A stretch of 64,000 bases of DNA from Gordionus sp. m RMFG-2023. Its lineage: Eukaryota; Nematomorpha; Gordioida; Chordodea; Parachordodidae. The notes below the pieces were generated by a model. The model was not told where the DNA came from. It made no database searches and saw nothing but the letters and a program-made list of their open reading frames with translations. Below are positions 1-12,205 of this stretch, piece by piece. The translations under genes were made by a program, and so were the position numbers. The stretch's first letter is position 1. Each line of letters starts with the position of its first letter. The stretch spans positions 70,409,561 through 70,473,560 of the forward strand of contig NC_088775.1 in assembly GCF_954871325.1 (NCBI RefSeq), given 5' to 3'.

Positions 1-766
1 GGAGATATTAATAAAATGGAAAACTTGGAGAAATCTATTTTAAAAAATTTGATTGATATTTTACATCATTTTGATAAAGCCACTAAAGAACTAGAAGGAG
101 ATAGTAATCCTACTTTATATAAAGTACTGCTATGCTTTAATAATATTCTTCACGAGGGATTTAAATGATACTTTTTACCAAAACAATGAAATAAAACAAA
201 TAAAAACCAATTTAAAAAATTTTTTATTATCTAAATTTAAAATCGATATTTTGCATAAAAATAGCAACATTTTTATGCCCCAAATATAGAAAATTAAGAA
301 TGTTATCATCAATGAAAAGATTAGAAGTCGAGAACTCAGTCATGAATATAATTAATTCTGAAGAATATTGTAAACCTTCAAATGATGGATTTATATATAC
401 AAGGCGTTTCACAAATTGTGGAATCTCCTAAAAGATAAAGGTTCATTTAAAATTGTTCTATTATCTTATTTTTATATATCAGGCCATGAATATGAAAGTT
501 AGGAGGACAATGAGGAAGAATATGAAAAAAAGGAAACAGATGAGCTAGAAGTTTATAAGAAAATTGAATATAAAAGAGAATGGAAAAGGATATATTAAAA
601 TGGTGGAGTAAAAATGAAATTAAATTACCAAAGATGACAAAATTGGCTAGAAAAATTCTACCAATTCCTGCAAAGTCCACCAGAGCGAACTTTTTCAAAG
701 ATTGGAAGGATATTAGAAGAAAAAAGAAATATATTGAAACCAGAAAATGTTGATGATTATTTTTAA
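1..766 (+). pseudogene. hAT transposase, C-terminal relic
   Basis: This is the C-terminal part of a hAT-family DNA transposase, the enzyme that cuts and reinserts the element. Its 5' part lies outside the window. Translation from base 1 gives a stretch with the ATKELEGDSNPTLYKVL signature seen just before the last catalytic block of hAT transposases. Further on come KYRKLRMLSSMKRLEVENSV (about 263-335), a WWSKNEIKLPKM segment (about 600-640) and ERTFSKIGRILEEKRN (about 685-735), which are the hAT dimerisation region and its SxERxFS-like tail. The pieces sit in different frames and a stop follows the first block near 168, so the gene is broken by several indels. The final frame ends with TAA at 764-766. 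Family assignment is firm; a functional copy is excluded. Confidence 0.75.
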
Positions 767-1080
767 ATGATAATTATAAATATGAATCTAATTTATAGTT
801 GTGTAATTTAATATTATAATTATTATTTTGTTTGGTTTATAGGTATTTTTGATAGTAGTATTTTAAATAAATAATTAAATATTAATAAATATATTTTTTT
901 GTAATACAAAATGTTAAATATAAAAAATAAATTAAAAGCCAAAAAAAATTAATTTCTATCGGGCGGACAAATAATTTTTACTTTGGGACAAATAAAAAAA
1001 AATTCGGGTTCGGGCTAAGCCTTTTTAAAAAAAATTTCTATCAGGACCGGGCTTAAAAAATTAGGCCCGATGCAGATCAT
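767..1080 (+). mobile_element. 3' terminal region of the hAT element
   Basis: After the transposase relic, about 200 bases of A/T-rich sequence lead into a GC-richer stretch (about 958-1080) with CGGGCTTAAAAAATTAGGCCCGATGCAG. The alternation of GGCCCG blocks with T/A runs matches the subterminal repeats of the MITE at 1211-2418, which suggests that the two belong to one hAT lineage. The expected terminal CTCTG is not seen after GATGCAG, so the end is probably truncated near 1077. Confidence 0.5.
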
Positions 1081-1256
1081 TAAGATAGGTATTGAGTAAA
1101 TTAAAAGACAAGATAGACAGTAAAGTATGGGTGAAAAAGGATTCAAATTTTAAAATTGGGTTAATTATAATTGATAATAAAAAAAAGCATCTTTTAAAGG
1201 AGTACTATATCAGAGACCTGCAGGCCCGGCCCTAAGCCCGGCATTTAAAATTTTTA

Positions 1257-1430
1257 AAATATACCCGCCGGGCCGGGCCTGAAAATTTTTTTTTAAAAAA
1301 CCCGGGCCGGGCCTGAAAATTTTTTTTTAAAAAACCCGGGCCGGGCCTGAAAATTTTTTTTAAAAAACCCGGGCCGGGCCTGAAAATTTTTTTTAAAAAA
1401 TACCCGGGCCGGGCCGTATTTTTTTAAAAA
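1257..1430. repeat. GC-rich subterminal tandem repeat of the hAT MITE
   Basis: About five copies of a 33-35 bp unit: CCCGGGCCGGGCCTGAAAA followed by a T run and an A run. The GC-rich cores stand out in a genome that is otherwise mostly A/T. A shorter inverted counterpart lies at about 2325-2395. Repeats of this sort next to hAT ends commonly serve as transposase binding sites; that role is inferred. Confidence 0.75.
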
Positions 1431-2013
1431 AATTTGTACAACATGAATTATTATATTCGTCGATTAGATATGGTTATAATGATTATATATAATTATGATT
1501 AATATAACGTTTGGTGAAAGTTAACGCTAGCTAACACTCATAGTATCTATTACATAATATAATTATGTTTTCCTGCCATGGAATAAATACGCAAAGGATT
1601 AAATACATTATTAAATAATATATGTTATATTTTTTATTAATTAAAATATCAGTTTTATTTTTTTTATAAATACAATTGTTTTATGGTAGTCTTCTAGCCA
1701 AAGAGCTATCCTAGACAACACTTACGTCCCTTTTTCATTTTTGTTTCCCTGCGTCACACCATCTCCGTTCTTTTTTTTATTATAGTATTATTATTTATTT
1801 TTCAAACATTTTTAAATATATTAAAACATAAAATATTATATTTTCGTTTTTTTTAATACTTTATATTATTTATTATTTGAAAATTGAAAATAAAGTATTT
1901 AATAATTAATACAGTATATTCGCAAAATATTATTTACACAAATTTTTAAGTGTATCAATTTGTAATATACTAACTAAATATCTGTTTAGAATAAAAATAA
2001 ATAAAATAAGTAG

Positions 2014-2229
2014 TAGTGTTGTTAAACCGCTCTTTTTTAGCCGATTTTTAAAAACGGCTAACTCAGTTTTTTATCCAGAAAAATATTATGCAATGAAAAT
2101 TTTTCTTAAAAGGAGCAAAGGTCTAGACATATAGTATCGAAATTTCGAGGCTTAGTTAATATTTTTCTGGCGAAAATATTGAGTTACCGTTTTTAAAAAT
2201 CGGCTGAAACGAGCCGTAATACAACATTA
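2014..2229. mobile_element. TAGTGTTG-family hAT MITE nested in the larger MITE
   Basis: Begins TAGTGTTGTTAAACCGCTC and ends GAGCCGTAATACAACATTA, near-perfect inverted ends. The arms also mirror each other further in (AGCCGATTTTTAAAAACGGC against CCGTTTTTAAAAATCGGCTG). Its ends match the elements at 14345-14530 and 47071-47297. The flanks ATAAGTAG and GCTAATAG are a poor match, so its TSD has decayed. Confidence 0.7.
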
Positions 2230-2426
2230 GCTAATAGGCTTGCTTACTCGCCGAAAAATATGATAAAATACTAAGTAGATGAATTTTTGTATATACGCGG
2301 TCGAATATTATTTTAAAAAATTCCAAGCCGGCCATAAAAAATTTTTGAAAAAAAAATCCGGGCCGGGCAGAAAATTTTTTAATCCGGGCCGTGTAAATGG
2401 TACCTCTGCAGGTCTCTGTACTATAT

Positions 2427-2577
2427 ATTACTGGGATATATTTTATTATAAGAATTGGTCGGCATATAAATAGAGGGACCTGGAAATATTGCCGGGTTGT
2501 TAATAGTTTAAACATTTTTATATATTTTGGGAAGTAAGGATTATTTGGGTGAGCTTTTATATTCATTGAATGGTTAT
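2427..2577. other. No gene seen
   Basis: Short spacer between the hAT MITE and the outer inverted structure. No reading frame or repeat is recognised. A long minus-strand frame running from about 2626 into the MITE end is chance. Confidence 0.5.
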
Positions 2578-2699
2578 CAGCAGTGCATTTGGGCAAAAGC
2601 TCATCGTGTTGAGAAATATTGAGCACTTTTTTCGTTAGGTTATTTTCACGTGATTTTTTTTTTAGGCTCTGTCTAAAATGTTTTGAAAAAATCCTATAA

Positions 2700-3340
2700 A
2701 TTTATAATTTTCGCAAATTAATAACAAAACATTTTGGACACATCCAAGTTTTATAAAAATTAAAATATTCAAATGTTTGATATGATTCTATTATTATTAG
2801 TTATTTATTATATAATATTTTAAGATACGACTGAACATATAAATAGGCATAGATATTTGGAATTCAGGTAATATTATAATTGGAATATTAATATATATAT
2901 TATTCATTATAGATGTCATGGAGATTTTAAGATTTGATATTATACCTTATTATCTTGATAAATTAAGCGAGACATTTCACATGCATGTGTAATCTTAATT
3001 ATATTCTAACAAATTTGAAGGAAATGGAGACCCCTAAAGTCATACATAAAACAATATTAGTATGAAAAATAGGCTTTATATAACTCTTATGTATGATTTT
3101 CATAACAAAAGAACCTGAAAAAAGTGGACCTATGTTTTTTAATTATATAAAATTTAATTCTCTTACTACAAACTGTAGCTGATCACAGAGCAAGATTATT
3201 ATATATTTTATTAATTTTGATTCTTTTCTAGATTCATGTTAATTGAGGTTGGCTTTCCTAGGTCCGTCTCAGGTAGAAGCATTTTTATCAAGAGCCAATT
3301 TTATCAAGGAATGATGAATAATATTATCAATTGTTAGATA
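2700..3340. other. No gene seen inside left part of the inverted structure
   Basis: A/T-rich sequence with no convincing frame. A small hairpin is formed by CTAAAATGTTTTG (about 2674) and CAAAACATTTTGG (about 2724). Confidence 0.5.
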
Positions 3341-3344
3341 TGAA

Positions 3345-3705
3345 TACAGCGAAAATTTTAGCGCGAAATGTATAAACGCGAATGCATTTCCACGAATGTC
3401 GATTACCACAAAATAACATTATAGCGAATGCATTATCGCGAATATAATAAGCGAAAATATTATAGCGAATGCATTAGCGAGAATGTAATATGGCGACTAT
3501 AATAAAGTGAATGAATTATCGCGAATGCATTGCAGCAAAATCTTTACTGAATGAATTATCGCGAAAATATTAAAGCAGTTGGATTATCGCGAAAATATTA
3601 AGGCAAATTTATTATAGCGAATGTATTAACGCGAATGCTTTAGCGCAAATGTATGATCGCTAATGCATTATCGCGGATGTATTAGAACCAATGCATTATC
3701 GATTA
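3345..3705. repeat. GCGAATGCATTATC minisatellite, left copy
   Basis: Irregular tandem repeat of a 14-17 bp unit reading roughly GCGAATGCATTATC, with about 20 degenerate copies. An inverted counterpart lies at 8396-8660, placing the two arrays symmetrically around the nested foldback. Probably subterminal repeats of the outer structure. Confidence 0.75.
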
Positions 3706-3872
3706 TTTACCGGATGGCTAAAAACGTCGCGTTTTGAAATCTTAATAACTCTGAAACGCATCATTCGTTTTTTTTATAAAATCTCCTATTTTGTGTGTCT
3801 TATATTCTCAAAATATTTTAAATTTTGTAAAGTCTGCTTTTAGAAAATTAAGATAAAAAAATATAGTCGGAC

Positions 3873-6800
3873 TAGTGTTGTTAATTGGTTGGTTGTATAA
3901 AACCAAGACCCTGGGTTTTGGTCTAAAAATCGACTAAACCATCTCTGAGCACGAACCTCGAGCACAGACCCTTGGCTCAAACCCGTGATCGGACCCTTGG
4001 TTCAGACCCGTGGTTCAGACCCGTGGTCGGACCCTTGGTTAAGATCCGGGGTTGTTTTTATTGTTAGATAATATAGCCCTGCAAGCAAGTCAGTTTCGGG
4101 ATAAAAAAATTTATATCTGGTCGAGTTATGGTTTAATTTAAAAAATCCAAAATTATAGTTTACTGAGAATAAACGAAAGAAGACAAATACTATAAAATTT
4201 AATATAAAAATTAAAATCTTTTTATTTAAATAAATTTAAATATTTTCAGACTCAGGGCTAAAGAAAGGAGGAAGGTGCTAGTAGTGCCTAAAAATCAATT
4301 GGTATATATCAATAACTGAGATAGGGTTTTAGAATAAGTTACAATGGGCTCAGGCTAAATAAAAATTTAATTTACATAGCCTCTACTTGGGTAGAGTAAA
4401 CATGTTTTTTTAATCACAGTAAGTGTGATTTTGTAGCATAATATACAAAAATGAAATTTTTATAAGGAAAACTAAGAAAAATTATAAACCTTATTTATTA
4501 ATCTTATTCTAATTATAAATAAAAAAGCTTTATTATTTTATTCTACATTAATCACAATAGTGTTGTTAAATAGCCTGATTTGGGTCGATATTTTAAAACG
4601 GCGGCCCGATTAATATTTTAGCTAAAATAATTTTATGTAAGTATTCATATTTGACAAATTGAGAGCTTTGAGCAAAAGCTTTATATAATTACTAGTTTAC
4701 GGTTACTTACGCATCTTCAACTAAACTTTTATGGGATTTATAGGATACCTATTTTAACTTTACAAAATTCTTGAGTGAGCCGTTATAGCTAAAAATTAAA
4801 GCATTAATAACATTGGTGTGAATGTGAATAGCAAAACAATACATGTAGGTTGGTGCTTCAACATATACTATTTTTTTCCCACATAAATTAAAACAATTCA
4901 AAAAAATTTTTACTGAATTCTCAAAAGTTCATTTTAGGTAAAAATTTTAATTTTCATAATTGAATCGCTCGGATTTCAACTATTTTTATATATTATTAAG
5001 TGCAGTAGGAAGATTTTTACAGCATTAAAACTAATCATGAAAGGGAATGAAAAATATTTGTAAATAATTAATATTTTCTTCAATTATTTAATCGAATTTC
5101 AATTTATCTAATTTTTTTTTAAATTTCTTAAAGATGATTCTCTAAATTAATTTTTATCTTTATTATTTATTTCGAAAATCATATTTTAAACTAAGTTATA
5201 TATATTTATTGAATATTTCAAAAATGGTGATGGTACAAATACAAATCGTACTGAAAACGGACTCAAGAACAAAATTTGGAAAATGTAATATATATTTTTA
5301 TAAAAAATATAGGCATCTAAGTTTTAATTATTTTTACAAAGAAAATAATTATATGTTTTTCACAACAACACAACATTTGTATATAAGAAATAAAATATTT
5401 TTTTTTATTCTTTAACTTTTTTATGAAAGATATTATATTTTTCATATTTCAGATATTTGATACTTGTATTAAAATAAAAAATTATTTTTTTTTAAAAATA
5501 TTATTATAATTTCTTTTAGCGTGGTGTGTGTTATATAAATACAGATTGTAAAAAAATAATCACATAATGTAATAAAATAATAATATATAATATCTTTAAA
5601 AAAAATATTTATAAAAAGTTTTATTCTGTAAAAATACCCCTCCTCACCCTTGCCATAGTGGCCACAGAATTTATTTATAACTACTATTGTGAATTGTGAT
5701 GATTTATAAACTGGAAGACTTTATAAATGAGTTAAATAATACACAATTTCTTTAAAAATCGGAAGTTTTATATTTCCTTAAAATAATATTTTTATTACGA
5801 AAAATACTCCCCCCCCCCTCTCCATAAGCTTCTCTCTGCTACTATATATAAGAATAAAAATATTATTAATTTTCATTTAAAATTTTTTTTATTCTACAAT
5901 TTTTATCGTTCTTATTTTATAATATTTTCAAAACTAAATATCACTTTAATTTTTTATAAATTTTTTATAATAAACATGTTTAACAATTTCGATGAGTCTG
6001 TTGTGTTGCTGTGAAAAACATAAAATTATTTTCTTTGTAAAAATAATTAAAACTTAGATGCCTATATTTTTTATAAAAATATATATTACATTTTCCAAAT
6101 TTTGTTCTTGAGTCCGTTTTCAGTACGATTTGTATTTGTACCATCACCATTTTTGAAATATTCAATAAATATATATAACTTAGTTTAAAATATGATTTTC
6201 GAAATAAATAATAAAGATAAAAATTAATTTAGAGAATCATCTTTAAGAAATTTTTAAAAAAACTAGATAAATTGAAATTCGATTAAATTATTGAAGAAAA
6301 TATAAATTATTTACAAAAATTTTTCATTCCCTTTCATGATTAGTTTTAATGCTGTAAAAATCTTCCTACTGCACTTAATAATATATATAAATAGTTGAAA
6401 TCCGAGCGATTCAATTATGAAAATTAAAATTTTTACCTAAAATGAACTTTTGGGAATTCAGTAAAAATTGTTTTGAGTTGTTTTAATTTATGTGGGAAAA
6501 AAATAGTATATGTTGAAGCACCAACCTACATGTATTGTTTTGCTATTCACATTCACACCAATGTTATTAATGCTTTAATTTTTAGCTATAACGGCTCACT
6601 CAAGAATTTTGTAAAGTTAAAATAGGTATCCTATAAATCCCATAAAAGTTTAGTTGAAGATGCGTAAGTAACCGTAAACTAGTAATTATATAAAGCTTTT
6701 GCTCAAAGCTCTCAATTTGTCAAATATGAATACTTACATAAAATTATTTTAGCTAAAATATTAATCGGGCCGCCGTTTTAAAATATCGACCCAAATCAGG

Positions 6801-7464
6801 CTATTTAACAACACTATTGTGATTAATGTAGAATAAAATAATAAAGCTTTTTTATTTATAATTAGAATAAGATTAATAAATAAGGTTTATAATTTTTCTT
6901 AGTTTTCCTTATAAAAATTTCATTTTTGTATATTATGCTACAAAATCACACTTACTGTGATTAAAAAAACATGTTTACTCTACCCAAGTAGAGGCTATGT
7001 AAATTAAATTTTTATTTAGCCTGAGCCCATTGTAACTTATTCTAAAACCCTATCTCAGTTATTGATATATACCAATTGATTTTTGGGCACTACTAGCACC
7101 TTCCTCATTTCTTTAGCCCTGAGTCTGAAAATATTTAAATTTATTTAAATAAAAAGCATTTTAATTTTTATATTAAATTTTATAGTATTTGTCTTCTTTC
7201 GTTTATTCTCAGTAAACTATAATTTTGGATTATATAAATTAAACCATAACTCGATCAGATAAAAAATTTTTATCCCGAAACTGACTTGCTTGCAGGACTA
7301 TATTATCTAACAATAAAAACAACCCCGGATCTTAACCAAGGGTCTGAACCAAGGGTCCGACCACGGGTCTGAACCACGGGTCTGAACCAAGGGTTTGAGC
7401 TCCGAGCAGGCCTGAGCACAAAATTGGTTCCTAAATCTTACAACCAAGCAAATTAACAACACTA
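3873..7464. mobile_element. Giant foldback element, TAGTGTTG family, 8-bp TSD
   Basis: Starts TAGTGTTGTTAATTGG and ends with the complement. It is flanked by an exact 8-bp TSD AGTCGGAC (3865-3872, 7465-7472). The two arms, about 3873-5370 and 6000-7464, are inverted copies of nearly 1.5 kb that differ at few positions. The loop between them is about 600 bp. The subterminal part of each arm has short GGTTCAGACCCGTGG-type repeats (about 3945-4050 and 7320-7400). A second TAGTGTTGTTAAATAG terminus sits inside each arm (4558 and its mirror ending near 6815). No transposase is present. Similar 60-70 residue frames at 5209-5415 and 5980-6165 are the same arm sequence read twice, not genes. Confidence 0.85.
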
Positions 7465-7472
7465 AGTCGGAC

Positions 7473-8395
7473 ACTCATCTTTTCAAAAAATTTCTAATAA
7501 ATCATAAACTATAACACAAAATATTTTGTATTTTCAAACAAATCTCATTATTAAATACTACTAACAATATAAACATGCGATAATATTATAAATTAAGTAT
7601 TTGATCAAGAGAAGATCTGATAATGATAAAATTATGCCATGAGAAGAAAAATTGGAATGAAGTTTAATTCCTGAATTCTCTAGGAAAAAGGGGAATATTC
7701 GTCCAGTTCAACAAGCTTTAAAGAGACCTCATAATGCGGGTTCCATATACCGAAAAATTAAGTAATAGGCTACAACCTTTTGAATCTTGAAAAATTGGTA
7801 AAATATGGCTTTTAATTTCGTAAGAAATAATCAAATTGGCGTTTATTGTTAGATGTTATACAGGAAAAAAAAGGATAGATTAATTACATTAATTATTTTA
7901 ATAATTTTATGGATCTCATAATATGCTTTGTGTTTTGCATTATAATTTATTAACGAATAAAATTTGAAAAATGGACGAGCGTCCGGCTATGGATCAACAT
8001 AAGGGAACACGTCTAGCCCATTTTTAAATAAATAAAAATAAATGAGTCTTTTTGTCAAATATTAGTATATAAAAATTTTGCAAAACGACTTAATCTAATT
8101 TTTTAAAAAAAATTGAGGATACTAAATTTCATATATGTTTTTTATTAAAATATAAAATTTCATAAATAGCAATATCGTGTTTTAGAGTTATAAAAATTTT
8201 AAAAAGCTACGTTAAATAATTATTGAAACGTCAATTAGACTGGTTATCTATATTTTTGAAAAAGGTCTGAACTTGCTAAATAGTTACAAATAATTAGAGA
8301 TTCTAAAGAATTTCCTTAGAAAAATAGAGATCCGGTGGAAAGATATTATCGGCCAGAAACTTCCAAAAGGTAACAAATTCCGATATATTTTAAAA
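7473..8395. other. No gene seen; short GC-richer palindrome
   Basis: Mostly A/T-rich sequence without a supportable frame. At about 7969-8024 a GC-richer patch is bounded by AAAAATGGACGAGCG and its approximate complement CGTCTAGCCCATTTTT, a 55-bp imperfect palindrome that may be a tiny element or its end. Confidence 0.4.
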
Positions 8396-8660
8396 ATAAA
8401 GGCATTCGCGATATTACTTTCGCGATAATGCATTTGCATTCGCGATAATAAATCATTCGCTGTAATGCATTCGCGATAATGCATTGGCTCTATCGTATTC
8501 GACCTAATACATTCGCTATGATGCATTAGCGATAATGCATTCGCGGTAATGTCTTCGCTCTAATAATTTCGCTATGATGTATTCGCGTGAATATATTCGC
8601 TGAAATACATTCGCGATAATTTTTTTGCTATAATGTATTCGCGATAATGCATCTCACGGA
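8396..8660. repeat. GCGAATGCATTATC minisatellite, right inverted copy
   Basis: Same family as 3345-3705 in inverted orientation: CATTCGCGATAATG units of 14-17 bp in about 15 degenerate copies. Immediately followed by the Harbinger-like reading frame. Confidence 0.75.
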
Positions 8661-8679
8661 AAAAGTTTCGCAGTATTGA

Positions 8680-9027
8680 CGTGATACGATTATCAAGATA
8701 CCTAATCCAAATTTCTTACCTTCAACAGACATAATATCTCCATATGTATTTGTAGGGGATGATGCATATTTTTTATTAGTCTTCACAAATCATTTAAATG
8801 TCCAAAAAATAAATTATAATAATAAATTATCTTGTGTTAGAGTTTCAGTTGAGCGATGTTTTGGGATTGATAAATTAAACATAATTAGTATAATTATAAT
8901 TGTTAAGGCAGATTGCCTTTTACATAATGTAATAATAGATATAAAGGGCATTCAAAATATACAATTTAGTTCAAAAAAGAATCCCCTTTACTGGATTCTA
9001 TTAATCTCAATTATATATAATATATGA
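8680..9027 (+). pseudogene. PIF/Harbinger transposase nuclease relic (DDE_Tnp_4 type)
   Basis: An open stretch of 115 codons ending in TGA at 9025-9027 carries the PYVFVGDDAYFL motif (about 8740-8775), the third block of Harbinger nucleases with its catalytic Asp. It also carries LSCVRVSVERCFG (about 8827-8865), matching the RARRxxExxFG block with the catalytic Glu, and IVKADCLLHN (about 8899-8930), the usual C-terminal alpha-helical block. The segment between the last two blocks is shorter than in the family, and the N-terminal two thirds, with the first Asp, is not visible here. It is therefore a fragment. Harbinger elements also encode a Myb-like partner; none was found. Strand and orientation fit an element reading rightward out of the mirrored minisatellite. 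Confidence 0.65.
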
Positions 9028-10440
9028 GATACATTTCAATAATATGTAACTATTTAATTATATTTTTTATTTTATATTACCTTTCAGTTTTTAAACTTTG
9101 TATAAACCTATTATTTGATAATGGTTATATTTAAATATTATTTATATACATAATAATCACTATATGTTGTGAATAATTGTATCAATATTAAATAAACAGT
9201 TGGAAAATCTGAAATAATAATTGTTTTTAAAACTCAAATATAATAGCTTTCAATTACATACTTTTATTTAGAAAAATAATTTTTCCATAAAATATATATA
9301 AATTATTATATTTGAGTTATATAATAAAACTGTAATAGAAATAATATAATATAATATAAAAATAGTGATAATTTACATAAAATGAAGCTTAATTTTCACA
9401 AAATGGTTTTTTTTAATTTAAAAATATCTTCTTTTGATTTAAATAAGATTCATAAATACCCCATCATATGATGTGTATGATTAAGCTTTTCTATTTTATT
9501 TGAATCTAATATATCTATTTTTTTAAAGAAAATATCATTTATTATAATATATATTTACCCTAGGATATCTGTTCTTTCAGATTCAATCATTTTTAATTAT
9601 TTTCCTTTAATAGTAGAAATAGAGGAAGATAAATATTTTTATTAATAAATGTAGGGTTTTCATTTTTTTGTTAGCATTAATATCTTGATCTAGCCATTAT
9701 TCAAGAATAAATATCAAATAATAGTAAAATAATGCACAGAAATTACAGTATCGTCAAAAGAATCAATAGAAATATTTTGCCCAGTATTTATATCATTAAA
9801 AATTGAGAAAGCAATTGCATTAAGGTATGATGCAGATGCAAATATAAAATAATACTGTTCCTAGGTGGCGATTTCCAAATTCCTAAATAAAAAAATATTT
9901 TATATTTTTATCTTTTAATATTTTACATTTGTCTGTAACAATTTAATACTTGACTCAGAAAATTTGGGCCGTGAAAAATTAAAACTTAACTCAGTATTTG
10001 GTAATGATCAACATTTTCTTTTAACCACAAATATTGTTAAACATGTTGGAGATCCTTACTTTTTATACTAAGAGTATCTGCACCTTTTATTAAAATATTT
10101 TATAATTTATATATATAATTTTTATTTTTACCAGATTTTTGGTGAGCGTATAATTTGTTAAATTTAGCCTTTTACACCTAAAAATTTCTTCCTCACTTGA
10201 TCATAATTAAAGTTGTTTTTCCAATTTCTTCCGAAATTTTCCTATTTTCTTCAGAATCTCTAAATTTTAAGTCATTTTTGCATCAGAGGTTCCTGTGCAC
10301 TCTTATGCTTTCCATAAAACTATTTTCTGAAAAATAAAAAATTTTATAAATGACGAAAAATGATATAGGACACTATTTTATTTTTACATTAAAAATAGCT
10401 TGTTATCTTTTTCTACAAAATTTATTTATTTATTTATATT
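9028..10440. other. No gene seen
   Basis: A/T-rich sequence with no frame above chance length and no repeat that I can match elsewhere in the window. Confidence 0.5.
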
Positions 10441-10723
10441 TTGGACAGAGCCTATTATAAAAAAAATTTATTCAAAAAAGGTTATATGAAAAGAAAATAA
10501 TGGTGATGTGACCAAATGTCATTGGATGTGACTGAATACTTTAAAAAAAAATATTTAAAAAAAATATCATGTGAAAATAACCTAACGAAAAGAGTGCGAA
10601 ATATTTCTCAACTCGATGAGCTTTTGTCCAAATGCGAACAGCAGTAGCGCACAGGACTCAAGCCCCTCAAAATTTGAATAGCCCCCTGAACGAATTTTTT
10701 AAATGTATCCCTTATAAACCCCG

Positions 10724-11011
10724 TGAAAAGAACGAAGGAGGATAAACGTGCGAGTAAGTAAAAATGTATTTTATTATTATTCACTTCTTTTTCTCTTTTT
10801 ACACATAGTATATATATATACTATTTAAAATTAGAATATATATGATTAAACAAAAAGTAAGGTTACGAAAAATAAAAAGTAATATAAGTTGAATGAATTC
10901 ATAACAAAAATAAAAATATTATTTGAATAAATATAATGAATGTACGTTATATAAATTAAAACATCTATTCAATAACCAATATTTTAATTTATTAATTCCT
11001 ATAATGTAACA
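10724..11011 (-). repeat. LTR-like segment, outer left
   Basis: 288 bp, TG...CA on this strand, adjoining a polypurine tract complement at 11012-11025. Its central part (TATATATAC...AATGTAACA) reappears at 17755-17970 with few differences. Confidence 0.6.
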
Positions 11012-12205
11012 TTCTCCCTCTTCTACAAGCCTTCCCATAATTTCATCTAAGAAGTCATAGAGAGTTTGTTGTTCAAGTGGTTTATCGTTTTGGTTGTCAA
11101 TGTTGCATAAGTAACTAATCGTTGGCTTGTCCAAATCGTTGGTTTGTTCGTTTTTCACGTTTTTGTTTAAATCGTGAGCTTGATATCCATATCGAATGTT
11201 GTCCTTACAAATCGTGACTTCATATAGCTTGCTTGTAGTGCTCAATTGTTATTATTATCATTTTTCAAAATTGTTATTATCATCAGTAAGTTGTGATTAA
11301 TGAGAAATAATAGTTCATCAAATTGGATATAAAAATAAGTGAAGAATGATAAATCAATAAGATTGTTATATAAAATTTCAGCGTTTTAAGTTTTCGCGTT
11401 TTAGTGTTCAATTAATTTTTTGCGTTTTAGTCTCCAATTTATTTTTTCGCGTTTTAGTGACTTATTTTATTTTTAATTAATTTCAATCTCCGAGGTTAAA
11501 ATATGCAAATAAAATATTATTCACATTTCCCTCTCTTTAAAGAAAAAATTTAAATTTCACATCCTAGTTTTAATTCAAAAAGTGTTATTTTTAATAAAAA
11601 TTCTTCATAAAATAATTTTTAGAAAAGGATCTCATCACATCATTTAAATATTTATCGAAAATGAAGATGTTACATAACCATTTGTCTTCAAAAGCTTTAT
11701 TTCAAAAACATTTTTATCATATTAAGTATTACTTATAAGTGTTATTTAAATCAATCATGTGATTTAAACCTTTTAATTCATATGTTTTAATTACATTTTA
11801 ATATATTTAAAATTAAAGTTTTATCTTCTTGTTAAGGATTTTTAATGGTTATTTTTTAATTATATCTAAGAATTCATCTTTAGGTTTAGTTAATTTACAA
11901 CAATTGGTCATCATTCAAGAAATCAAAAAATAACAATATTTCACTAAGAAATTAAGTAAATAATAAGGCTTTTTATGTGTTCAAATATATCCATTATGAT
12001 TTTACATTTTAGTTATTTTAATGATTTGTAACATGCCTTTATCCCGGCATAAAATCTTAATTTATAATAACTTTTATTCTTACGTGGATTAGAATAATAA
12101 GTAATCATCATTGGTCTCACAATATAGAATTAATAACCTAACGTTCAACTTCCATATTGGTTCTTTCTAGGTTGTCACATTAGATTAGGTGTTAGTCATC
12201 ATCTT
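11012..12205 (-). other. 3' internal region of the Gypsy-like composite; no gene
   Basis: About 11012-11460 resembles the untranslated 3' internal segment of Gypsy-1 (37055-37450), including the GCGTTTTAGT-rich end. The remainder to 12205 is A/T-rich with nothing recognisable. Confidence 0.45.

Larger units (their letters stand above)
1211..2418. mobile_element. Non-autonomous hAT element (MITE) with 8-bp TSD
   Basis: The ends are a 13-bp perfect terminal inverted repeat: CAGAGACCTGCAG at 1211-1223 and its reverse complement at 2406-2418. They are flanked by an exact 8-bp direct repeat TACTATAT (1203-1210 and 2419-2426), the TSD length of hAT transposons. Inside the ends lie GGGCCGGGCCTGAAAA subterminal repeats. 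No transposase is present. It would depend on a hAT enzyme such as the one whose relic lies at 1-766. A smaller element is nested at 2014-2229. Confidence 0.88.
2578..10645. mobile_element. Large inverted-repeat structure, possibly a Harbinger-type transposon
   Basis: The outer arms, about 2585-2660 and 10560-10635, are inverted copies (GCATTTGGGCAAAAGCTCATCG against its near complement), followed inward by mirrored GGCTCTGTC...ATTTTG blocks (about 2666 and 10445) and by mirrored GCGAATGCATTATC minisatellites (3345-3705 and 8396-8660). CAGCAGT flanks both ends (2578-2584, 10639-10645). The only coding trace is a Harbinger-like nuclease at 8680-9027. A foldback element interrupts the structure at 3873-7464. 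The mirrored layout is visible; calling the whole a single Harbinger transposon is inference. CAGCAGT is longer than the 3-bp TSD of that superfamily, so the arms may belong to a second element. Confidence 0.4.

Noticed and set aside
2231-2626. 131-codon minus-strand frame
   Set aside because: Runs across the end of a MITE, its TSD and spacer. No motif, low-complexity composition; chance.
3945-4050. GACCCGTGG/GACCCTTGG repeats as regulatory operators
   Set aside because: They are subterminal repeats of the foldback, mirrored in the right arm.
5209-6165. Two nearly identical 60-70 residue frames (MNISKMVMVQIQIV...) on opposite strands, suggesting a conserved gene pair
   Set aside because: They are the two inverted arms of the foldback at 3873-7464; identity reflects the recent inversion, not selection.
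10919-11245. 108-codon minus-strand frame as an accessory gene of the Gypsy-like composite
   Set aside because: It overlaps the LTR-like segment and the 3' noncoding region, and the related stretch in Gypsy-1 is not coding.
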